The position numbers were made by a program, and so were the translations under genes. This document shows, in pieces, positions 8,601-20,600 of a stretch of DNA of 64,000 nt. Location of the stretch: NCBI GenBank assembly GCA_029259175.1, contig JAPDJH010000001.1:1-64000 (forward strand), given 5' to 3'. This DNA comes from Hadesarchaea archaeon (GTDB lineage Archaea > Hadarchaeota > Hadarchaeia > Hadarchaeales > Hadarchaeaceae). Position 1 is the first letter of the stretch. The number at the start of each line of letters is the position of its first letter. The notes under the pieces were generated by a model that was given only the letters and a program-made list of their open reading frames with translations, did no database searches and was not told where the DNA came from.

Positions 8601-11600
8601 GGCAAAGGGATTTCGATGTTCACACCATTCAAAGGTATGATTGACGAGGTTCGGATCTACAACCGGGCGCTAAGCACAAGCGAGATTGAAGAATACTATG
8701 AAAACTGTATCAGGGTTCTCAGGAGCTTTGTTGGTTCGGACAACTCGATATCGGAGACTTGGCGCGGTATTCGCGATGTCGAGGTCTGGGTTCAGACCTC
8801 GCGCGCCGATTTCGAGCAGGGAACGCTCACAGATGTCGACACAGCGACTAGACCAGGGGACATCAGACTAGCTGTGGAGTCTAGTAACATTTGGTCTTCG
8901 CTTCCAGACTTACCCCAGAGCCTAATTATCTCCGACGACTATAAACACTGTCGTCATCTCCTTGCCTCAGACAACTTTCACACATATTTTATAAACAACG
9001 GATACGCCGCAAACTTTTACTTCGGTGAGTACGACCGGAGATTCAATTCTTGGACGCAATGCGCTTTTCCCCCATCTTTTGGAAGTAAAGGAGTCTTGAC
9101 TACAGGAGAACCCGCCCCAGACGGCAGATATGTGTATTATATAACCAATAGCGGGTACTTCGGAAAGTATGATCTCTCAACCGACTCTTGGACGAGCCTT
9201 ACTTATCCTCCCGAAGATTCACCATACGGTGTTTTGACTTCGGACGGAACCTACATCTACTATACTCCTAACTCTGAGGATGGAGATAATGTTTATAGGT
9301 ACGATCCTGGAACAGACTGCTGGACCCTTATCACTAGACTCCCAGGGTGTAGGATGGGAGATCTTATCGCGGACGGCACCTATCTTTATTACATAGCTTA
9401 CTTCGGCGCTAGGGGATTTTACAAATATGATCCCTCGACAGACGCTTGGACCCGCCTCCCGGATCCTCCAGAATATTCCGACCGCGGGGTCCTAGCCTCC
9501 GATGGCACCTATATCTACTACTGCCTAAACAGCGAGGCCAAATTTTACGGGTATGATTTGGAAACAGGCTCTTGGACGGTTCTAGCGGATGTTCCGTATG
9601 GAACCAATTATGGGCGTCTAGCTTCAGATGGTACCTATGTCTACTACGCCCCGATTTGTGTCTCTGCAAGTAAGTTATATAACTTTTATAAATACACTAG
9701 GGTGGTCTACAAATCGTCGGGGACTTATACCTCGCCGGTCTTCGACGCTGGCAGGGAAGTCAAGTGGGGGACTATTCACTGGAGTGCAACTACGCCATCC
9801 GGCACATCCCTTTCAATTGAAACACGAAGTTCAAGCGATGGTGTGACATGGTCTGAGTGGCAGCAGTGTACGAATGGTGGAGAGATTCCAAGTCCGAGCG
9901 GTCGTTATCTCCAATACCGGGCCAACCTGAGCACGTCAAAGATCAATCACACACCTTCTCTCCATCACGTTGTAGTGACTTATGGATCTGAAGCTTCTCA
10001 GGGTAGCTACACCATATACGCCGACGCAGTCGATCTGGCGGGCAATCTATCGTCAACGGCATCAACAACGGTATCGGTGAACTTGCCTCCCGAGTTCACC
10101 GTAAAGGTCTCCCCCGCTCCGAGCCCAGGAGGCTCGGTCACGGTAGAAGTGGTTTCAAACGAGAATTTGGGGGCCACGCCCTCGGTCAAGGTTTGGGCTC
10201 CCGACAACACCTCGAGCGAAGTCGCGGTCAACAAGATTGCTGACTGTAAGTGGCAGGGCACTTACAACGTGACTCAGACGGGGGCTTACTTGGTCAGGGT
10301 CGAAGGTTATGATTTGAGTGGTCTCCAAGGAACTGCTGAAAATATCTTTGAAGGTGATCTAGTCCCCCCAGTCATTTCGGACCTCTCGGCAGTCCCCAGC
10401 CTCTTCACCCCCGATGGGGACGGTGAGAACGACGAAACCGTGATAACCGCAGATGTCACCGAGGCGGTGGACTGGACGATTAGAATAGAAAACAGCGGCG
10501 GTGCAACTGTAAGGACGATTACGGGTTCCAACTACGACGGACTCGTAGGGTATTGGAAGTTCGACAACGGGTGCGGAATAGTGGCAGACAGTTCTGGCAA
10601 TGGAGCTCATGGGACGATTTATGGTGGGGCAACTTGGGTGGACGGCAAATACGGTTCAGCCCTGAGCTTCGACGGGGTGGACGATTATGTTGAGCTACCG
10701 CAGCTGATGACGGGGGTCAACAACACGTTCACGCTGGAGCTGTGGTTCTTCCCCAGGGACAACACGGCTGGGGAGTTATTCGTGCACAGGGCAGATTGGA
10801 GGGACAAGATATTGAGGTGGAGCCAGGGCGGTGACCAGAAGGTTCACTTTTTGCTTTACGTCCCCAACGTGGAATATCGCGTGAGCTCGGGGGTCCTGTC
10901 CCTGAACACCTGGTACCACGTGGTCGGAACCTACGATGGGTCGACCATGAGGCTCTACGTAAACGGGGAGGAGGTGGGGAGCCTCGACGTGCAGATCGAC
11001 GTGGACTGGTCGACTGGCTATTACGGGACCTACATCGGGGCGGATGCTTACTTTAACAACAGGTTCTTCAACGGCCTGATCGACGAGGTCCGGGTCTACA
11101 ACCGGGCGCTGAGCGCGGATGAGGTCAAATCGACAATCCGTGCGGTGTGGGATGGAAGGGATGATACCGGTGCACTCTTACCGGAGGACAACTACACGAT
11201 TCGTGTTGAGGCAAGCGATCTGGCAGGCAATTCTGCAGGTACGGTTTCTACCAAGGTCACGTTGGGAATCCCTCCGGAACTCGAGGTGACGGTTTCCCCA
11301 ACTCTCTCCCGAGATAATGTTACGATAACCGTAACATCGAACGAGAATCTCATCGGGGCTCCCTCCGTTGTCGTGAGAACTCCGGACTTCCGCTGGCACA
11401 ATGTTTCCGTCACGCAGGTTGGTGAGCGAAAGTGGTCAGGCAGTTTTGATGTGACCCAGACCGGTGTTCACTTGGTCAGAGCGGTGGGGTATGACTTGCT
11501 TAACCTCAAAGGGGAGGCCGAAAACACCTTTGAGGGAGACATCACCCCTCCAGAAATAAGGGTAAAAGTGCCCGAAATCACGCCGGGCGATGTTACGATA

Positions 11601-14600
11601 ACGGTGGAATCTAGCGAGAACCTGCAGACCCTGACTGTTAAGGTCATCGCCCCCGACCTTACGGAAAATACCGTTGAGATGTCGGGGCCTGATCTTCTAA
11701 CTCCTGCAGTAGTGTTCTACGATAACCGCTATCCAACAGTCTGGATAAGTGCAGAGGAGGCGAAAACTTGTAGGGATTACTTGGTCAGTAGAGGATTCGA
11801 GGAGATGAACGCGGATGAGCTTAAGACTTTCATGGAAACTAATGGGTCAGGCACAGTCGTGGTAATGGCCCAAGACGTTGTCCCAGATACCGTTGCCAAA
11901 TTGTGTGGTCCAGATGTCACCATTCGAAGATACCTGAACCGTGGTGGCAGGATAGTTTGGATGGGAGAGGTTCCGTTTTATTACCAAGGACATGCAGATG
12001 GAAGCTGGACCGCGTGGGGTGAGCAAGGACAGGAAAACGTGCTGGGTGTTGGTCATGGCACTTGGGACATTGGGGATTTGGTAACGATAACCTCCGCAGG
12101 CCACGAGTGGGGGTTGAAAGAGAACTGGACGAGCAATCGCCCGGCAAACGCAGATAATGTTACCGCTGTTCTCGCCAGCTCTTCAGGAGGAGCCGCAGCC
12201 TGGTTTAAGAACTTCAACTCGGACTATCCGACCTCCGGTTTTGTCAGGATTTGGGATGCAGATGTTTCTCTTTCACCGTCCCTTTTGGCGGATCTTTATG
12301 CTATTGCAACTCACGATATCCAGTTGGTCCGTGCGAGGTGGTCTGGCACCTACACGGCGACACAGGAAGGTACCCACACCGTTAATGTTCAAGGCAAGGA
12401 TTTTGTTGGTTATGAAAACCAGGTACAGGTGACATTTGAAGCGGATTTAACGGATCCAACTGTTGAGAACCTAGAGGCAACTCCGAGCACGTTCGACCCC
12501 TGCCTGGAGAACACGCTCATCACGGCTGACATCTCGGAACCCTCGGATTGGTGGCTGAGCATCATAGACAACACCAGGCCCGCTCCCCTCGGCTCGGGCG
12601 CCGTGGGTTACTGGCCCCTCGACGAGGGTGAGGGAACGACAGCAGGAGACAGCTCGGGCAACGGCAACAGCGGCAGAATCTATGGGGCAACTTGGGTGGA
12701 CGGCAAGTTCGGGAAGGCCCTGAGCTTCGACGGGGTGGACGATTACGTTGAGATTCCAGATTCAGAGAGTTTGGATCTCACCAGCTTCACGGTTGAGGTT
12801 TGGGTATATCCGAGAGAGATCAAGTCCGATTATCAGCCCCTGATAGTCAAGGGGGAGCAGGAGCGTAACTACGGCTTACTCATCCGTCCCGACGAGATGC
12901 GCATCCACTTCTCGTTCAAGCGGACGGACGGGACTTGGGCTGCCAGCGACAGCGTTGGCTCGCTCACGCTGAATGCTTGGAACCACGTTGCCATGACTTA
13001 CGACGGATCGAAGCTCAGGCTCTACCTCAACGGGCAGCTGGATCGTGAGGTGGCAGAGAGCGGTACACCCATGCAAAGTGGCGCCCCCGTAAGAATAGGC
13101 AAAGGGATTTCGATGTTCACACCATTCAAAGGTATGATTGACGAGGTTCGGATCTACAACCGGGCGCTAAGCACAAGCGAGATTGAAGAATACTATGAAA
13201 ACTGTATCAGGGTTCTCAGGAGCTTTGTTGGTTCGGACAACTCGATATCGGAGACTTGGCGCGGTATTCGCGATGTCGAGGTCTGGGTTCAGACCTCGCG
13301 CGCCGATTTCGAGCAGGGAACGCTCACAGATGTCGACACAGCGACTAGACCAGGGGACATCAGACTAGCTGTGGAGTCTAGTAACATTTGGTCTTCGCTT
13401 CCAGACTTACCCCAGAGCCTAATTATCTCCGACGACTATAAACACTGTCGTCATCTCCTTGCCTCAGACAACTTTCACACATATTTTATAAACAACGGAT
13501 ACGCCGCAAACTTTTACTTCGGTGAGTACGACCGGAGATTCAATTCTTGGACGCAATGCGCTTTTCCCCCATCTTTTGGAAGTAAAGGAGTCTTGACTAC
13601 AGGAGAACCCGCCCCAGACGGCAGATATGTGTATTATATAACCAATAGCGGGTACTTCGGAAAGTATGATCTCTCAACCGACTCTTGGACGAGCCTTACT
13701 TATCCTCCCGAAGATTCACCATACGGTGTTTTGACTTCGGACGGAACCTACATCTACTATACTCCTAACTCTGAGGATGGAGATAATGTTTATAGGTACG
13801 ATCCTGGAACAGACTGCTGGACCCTTATCACTAGACTCCCAGGGTGTAGGATGGGAGATCTTATCGCGGACGGCACCTATCTTTATTACATAGCTTACTT
13901 CGGCGCTAGGGGATTTTACAAATATGATCCCTCGACAGACGCTTGGACCCGCCTCCCGGATCCTCCAGAATATTCCGACCGCGGGGTCCTAGCCTCCGAT
14001 GGCACCTATATCTACTACTGCCTAAACAGCGAGGCCAAATTTTACGGGTATGATTTGGAAACAGGCTCTTGGACGGTTCTAGCGGATGTTCCGTATGGAA
14101 CCAATTATGGGCGTCTAGCTTCAGATGGTACCTATGTCTACTACGCCCCGATTTGTGTCTCTGCAAGTAAGTTATATAACTTTTATAAATACACTAGGGT
14201 GGTCTACAAATCGTCGGGGACTTATACCTCGCCGGTCTTCGACGCTGGCAGGGAAGTCAAGTGGGGGACTATTCACTGGAGTGCAACTACGCCATCCGGC
14301 ACATCCCTTTCAATTGAAACACGAAGTTCAAGCGATGGTGTGACATGGTCTGAGTGGCAGCAGTGTACGAATGGTGGAGAGATTCCAAGTCCGAGCGGTC
14401 GTTATCTCCAATACCGGGCCAACCTGAGCACGTCAAAGATCAATCACACACCTTCTCTCCATCACGTTGTAGTGACTTATGGATCTGAAGCTTCTCAGGG
14501 TAGCTACACCATATACGCCGACGCAGTCGATCTGGCGGGCAATCTATCGTCAACGGCATCAACAACGGTATCGGTGAACTTGCCTCCCGAGTTCACCGTA

Positions 14601-17600
14601 AAGGTCTCCCCCGCTCCGAGCCCAGGAGGCTCGGTCACGGTAGAAGTGGTTTCAAACGAGAATTTGGGGGCCACGCCCTCGGTCAAGGTTTGGGCTCCCG
14701 ACAACACCTCGAGCGAAGTCGCGGTCAACAAGATTGCTGACTGTAAGTGGCAGGGCACTTACAACGTGACTCAGACGGGGGCTTACTTGGTCAGGGTCGA
14801 AGGTTATGATTTGAGTGGTCTCCAAGGAACTGCTGAAAATATCTTTGAAGGTGATCTAGTCCCCCCAGTCATTTCGGACCTCTCGGCAGTCCCCAGCCTC
14901 TTCACCCCCGATGGGGACGGTGAGAACGACGAAACCGTGATAACCGCAGATGTCACCGAGGCGGTGGACTGGACGATTAGAATAGAAAACAGCGGCGGTG
15001 CAACTGTAAGGACGATTACGGGTTCCAACTACGACGGACTCGTAGGGTATTGGAAGTTCGACAACGGGTGCGGAATAGTGGCAGACAGTTCTGGCAATGG
15101 AGCTCATGGGACGATTTATGGTGGGGCAACTTGGGTGGACGGCAAATACGGTTCAGCCCTGAGCTTCGACGGGGTGGACGATTATGTTGAGCTACCGCAG
15201 CTGATGACGGGGGTCAACAACACGTTCACGCTGGAGCTGTGGTTCTTCCCCAGGGACAACACGGCTGGGGAGTTATTCGTGCACAGGGCAGATTGGAGGG
15301 ACAAGATGTTGAGGTGGAGCAGTGCGGGCGAGGATAGAAGAGTTAGGTTTATGCTTTTCGTCCCTAACGTGGGTTATGAGGTTCGCTCCGATCCCTTGCC
15401 CCTGAACACCTGGTACCACGTGGTCGGAACCTACGATGGGTCGACCATGAGGCTCTACATAAACGGGGAGGAGGTGGGGAGCCTCGACGTGCAGATCGAC
15501 GTGGACTGGTCGACGAGCTATTACGGGACCTACATCGGGGCGGATGCTTACTTTAACAACAAGTTCTTCAACGGCCTGATCGACGAGGTCCGGGTCTACA
15601 ACCGGGCGCTGAGCGCGGATGAGATCAAGGGGCACTACGAGGGCTGCCAGAGGGCGTTCACCGGCTCGGGAACCTCGATCTCCGTCGTGTGGGACGGGAG
15701 GGACGAGGACGGCTCGATCGTCCCCGACGACAACTACAAGGTCCGCGTCGTCGCGACCGACCCGTCGGGTCGCACGGGGGAGAACGAGATAACCGTTGAG
15801 GTCTACGGCCTCCCGCCGGCCGTGGAGAACCTGGAGGCGACCCCGAGCACGTTCGACCCCTGCGTGGAGAACACGCTCATCACGGCCGACCTCTCGAAGC
15901 AGGCTGATTGGACACTCACCGTCGAAAACCTAGCCCCACCGGAAAACTGGTGGAACCCCAACTGGCAATACCGAACACCCATAACTATCAACAACTCGGG
16001 GAGTGCGCTAACCAATTATCAAATCTTGATTACCCTCGATACCGCCTCTTTGATTTCGGCAGGCAAGCTCCGCTCTGATGCGGGGGATTTGAGATTCGCA
16101 ACACCCGACTGTATAAAACTGTCTTATTGGATAGAGTCTGGCATCAACACAAGTTCAACTAAAGTCTGGGTGAAAGTCCCATCGATCCCCGCAGGAACGA
16201 CAACGATTTACCTCTACTACGGAAATCCGGAGGCGACGAGTGAAAGCAACGGAGATAATGTTTTTGAGTTCTTTGATGATTTCGAGGACAATTCTCTGGA
16301 TACAAGTAAGTGGTCAAAATCAGGCGCTTTTGCTAGTAATATAAATGAAGTAAATCAACACATCGAGTTCTACATGCCACACAGTTTTGACGGTAACAAT
16401 TACACAGTGCTTGCTACAATTAAAGCCGCAAACGGACAATATTGGAGGTGGACATACAACCATGTGAACGATATGAATGCCCAGTCTGAACTCCTTACTC
16501 TCGAGTTTAGCGAAGACGGCAGTACTTGGACCGCTACATGGCAGTGGGGAAGATGGAGCGGGAACCCTCAGCCAGACGGTGTGCTTGATTCGTCGTATAA
16601 TGGAATTTGGGAGTTCAAATGGAATGGAACAGATACTATCGAGATGTTTGTAAATGGGGTCTCAAAAGGAACAAAAACCCTTAACATCCAGCCCAAATAC
16701 ATGCGACTTAAACATCACGGAGTTGACACAACCTATGCAGGAAATCTACAGTTTGACATGGATAATTGTTATTCTCGCAAATACTCCTTCCCAGAGCCAA
16801 CGACCTCGGTGGGAGCAGAAGAAGAGTACGCCTTAGAGCCGAATGTGATTAGATATTGGACAGGTTCGGGAACATCAATTTCCGTGGTGTGGGACGGTCG
16901 AGATCAAGGCGGCTCGGTAGTACCGTACGGCTCTTACACCATCAGAGTTAAGGCTACTGATATGAGCGGCCGTCAAGGTACCGCGTCAGCCCAAGTTCAG
17001 GTAGCAAAGGGTATCGCTCCTCCTCCCCTTGTGGCCCCTGCCGACGGGGAGAACCTAAACGATAACACCCCAACGTTTAGGTGGGACAACACCTATGTGG
17101 CCGATAACTATGAGCTCTGGGTAGATGATGACATCAATTTCGGCTCGCCAGAAGTCAAGGAGAACACGGTTGACAACTGCTATGAGATCACGACCCAGCT
17201 AGCTGAGGGGGTGTATTACTGGAGGGTTCGGGCTTACCAAGGAGAAAGCATCAGCAACTTCTCGTCCGTGTGGTCTTTCCGTATCGACATCACTAAGCCC
17301 GCTGCACCCGCCCTCATTTCACCCAGAGAGGGTACGTGTGGAAATGACCCGACGCCGACACTCGTCTGGGGCACGGTTACTGAAAACTCCTTGCCGGTAC
17401 TCTACCGTGTCTACGTGGATAATGACCCTGATTTCTCATCGATTGAGCGCGATTCGGGCTGGATAACCGACAATCAGTGGGAAGTGACACCAGCTTTACC
17501 AGATGGGACTTGGTACTGGAAGGTACAAGCGAAAGATAATGCCGGCAATGTTGGTGATAATTCAGTATCTCGATCCTTTATCATCGACACAAGTCCGCCA

Positions 17601-20600
17601 GCCGCCCCCATCCTGCTCGCCCCAGAAAACAACGCGCACGTGCAGGCTGGCTCGATAACCTTTGGGTGGTACTCCGCAACCGACACGGGATCAGGGGTTG
17701 CCCGCTACTGGATCCAAGTGGACAACGAGCCGAGCTTCGACCCAACATACTTCGTCTATGAGAACGATCAGGTTACCGAAAACTACCTTTCGTTGACCAT
17801 CGGAAGCCCCGGAACCTACTGGTGGCGCGTGCGGGCCGTGGACGGTGCCGGCAACTTAGGCGAGTGGGCAGATAATTTCAGGTTAGATGTCTGCAGCTGG
17901 CGTTCACTCGAGTCGTGGTCGAGTCCAGCTCAGAGCCGGTTGGTAGGCTGGCACTCTGCTGAACTCTGGATCGAAAACATCGGGTCACAATCACCCTACC
18001 CGGGCCGACCCATCCTCCACTCGCCCGAAAACGCCGCATCTGTCACCCAGACGGTGAAATTGGAGTGGACCAACGGCGCAAACGCGGACAATCACCGTGT
18101 CGAAATCGACAACGACGATAACTGGAACAACGGATGGTATGAAAATGTGTGGGTCGACATGCCAGAGAACAGCGTAACCGTTGTGCTGCCTTACGGTACT
18201 TACTGGTGGCGGGTGGTGGCAGTGAACCAGACGGGAGAGAACACGTCCGAGAACACATGGACGTTTACCGTAGTGGCTGTGTGGAGGGTTCTGGAAGGGT
18301 GGAAGGCCGGAACACTTACGGTAGCAAGCTGGAAGGCGCCGGAAAGCTGGACGGGCAGAGCGAGAGCTGTGGCTTTCTGGCAAAGCCCAGAGTCGTGGAG
18401 CGGGCGCCTCCAAAGCAGGAGGACCAATTGGAGAGTCGCTGAGAGATGGGAATCCGAAGTGCAAACCGTCGCATCGTGCTGGAGCATCGTAGAGGACTGG
18501 AGCGGGGCTGTAAGGATCGCCGTCTCATGGGGGGCCCTCGAGAGCTGGAGCGCTCAGGTTAATGCAAAGGCTCCAATGTGGAGTTCCGTTGAGAACTGGA
18601 CTGGACGGGTGACAGTTAGGATGCTGGCATGGAGTTCTGTTGAGTCATGGACTGGTCAAGCCGGAGCCAAGACTCCAACATGGGGAGCGGTTGAAACTTG
18701 GACAGGTCAAGCAAGGGCTAAGCTCCGGGTATGGAGTTCGATCGAAACTTGGAGTGGAGAGATCAAAGTCAGAGCCCCAGCATGGAGTTCGATCGGGCTG
18801 TGGAATGCTCAAATCAAGTCAAAAGTCTCCGTGTGGTATTCCGTTGAGTCATGGACTGGAACTGTTCAAGCACCGCTTGCCGCACCGACCCAGCCAGTGC
18901 TTTACAGGCCAGGGGACTTCAGAACCCTTGGGGCCTACGAGCCCATCCGATTCGAGTGGACCAACGGGGCAAACGCGGAGAACCATCGCCTGATCGTTGA
19001 CAACAGTCTTGGCTTCGACGACGGGGAGAACGTGCTCGATGTAACGATGATCGGGGACAACTCGTATCTGCTCAGCGAAGGGCTGGCTCCAGGCCTCTAC
19101 TACTGGAAGGTCGTAGCCCAGAACCAAGCTGGAGAAAACGAGTCAGGGGTCTGGTGCTTCTGGACTGCGACTTGGAGATCTTTCGAATCATGGATTGGTC
19201 AAGTTGGAGCCAAGATTCCAACATGGAGAACTGTCGCTGAGTGGTCAGGATTGGCCGAAACTGCCCCGCTTTGGCGCGCTATCGGGAACTGGCAATCGAG
19301 TACCCTCAGCGCGGCCCCACTTCTCCTCTCCCCGGCCAACAATACCATCACCAACACGCCGACCGTCACGCTTCGCTGGGACAACCTGTGCCCAGTGGAC
19401 ATCTTCTGGCTCCAGGTGGACAACGACCCCGACTTCTCCTCCCCCACCATCGACAACGACAACATCGGGGAGAACTCCTACACCGCCACGCTCGGGGACG
19501 AGGTGTGGTACTGGCGTGTGGGAGGATACCGCTCTGGAAACCAGCTACGGTGGTCAGAGGTTTGGAACTTCCAGATTGATACCGCTCGACCACAGTTCTT
19601 CGACATGAGTGTCCCCTCCTCACCAACAACCGAGACCTCTCTGGACTACAGCGGAAAAGTCAACGGGACGGGAACCGACATCACATGGCTGCGCTACAGC
19701 GTGGATGGTGGCGCGTGGGAGCCCATCGTCGACATCAGTCCTGCCCTCCCGGCCCCAGAGGTGAGCTTCAGCTTCAACACAGGGGCCCTCTCGACCGGCG
19801 ACCACACCATTCAAATCAAGGCCATAGACGCGGCGGGAAATGAGAAAATCTATGCTCACACGGTAACCATCCAAGAGGCTGGCGCTCCCGCTCCCGGTCC
19901 AGCTCCCGCCCCCGCGCCCACACCGGTTCCGCCCGTGTCCTTCGTCGAAAACATCGAGCCTTACTGGCACTCGCGGCTCCCGGTAACCATCACTGCGCAA
20001 GCCAGCGACGCGGACGGGACGGTCACAAGCGTCACCCTCTACTACCGCTACCGCGCGAATGAGAACGACCTCTGGAGCGAGTGGAAGAGTTTCGCGACCG
20101 ACACCGAAGCCCCCTGGAGCTGGTCCTTCACCGCCCCAGAAAACGATGGACACTACGAGTTCTATTCGATCGCCACGGATGACGGCAACAACACCGAGGC
20201 CCCGCCCGAAACCGCCGACACCCGCTGCGGAATCGACACAACTGCACCCATCATCTCCTCTCTGCTTATCAACGAGGGGGCCTTCTTCACCACTTCTCCG
20301 CAAGTCACCCTGAGCGTGAGCGCCTTTGACAACGGTTCCGGCGTCGATTCCATCCAGCTCAGCACCGACCTGTATACGTGGACCAAGTGGCAGCCCTACT
20401 CCGACTCGATCAGCTTCACCCTCCCGACCGGCGACGGGCTCAAAACCGTGTACGCCCGCGTGCGCGACCGAGCCGGGAACGTGAGTGAGGTGGCATCAGA
20501 CTCGATCGAACTTCATACCGAGAGCGGAGTAATTTTCATCGAGCACGCCGAGGAGAACGAGAGCCCCTCCTGCGACTTCTCCCAGTTCGGCTTCAGCACA

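Noticed and set aside
19620-20303. A 227-residue minus-strand frame in the giant gene
   Set aside because: It is antisense to Ig-like domains of the giant protein; its Gly/Val/Asp-rich composition is that expected opposite those codons.
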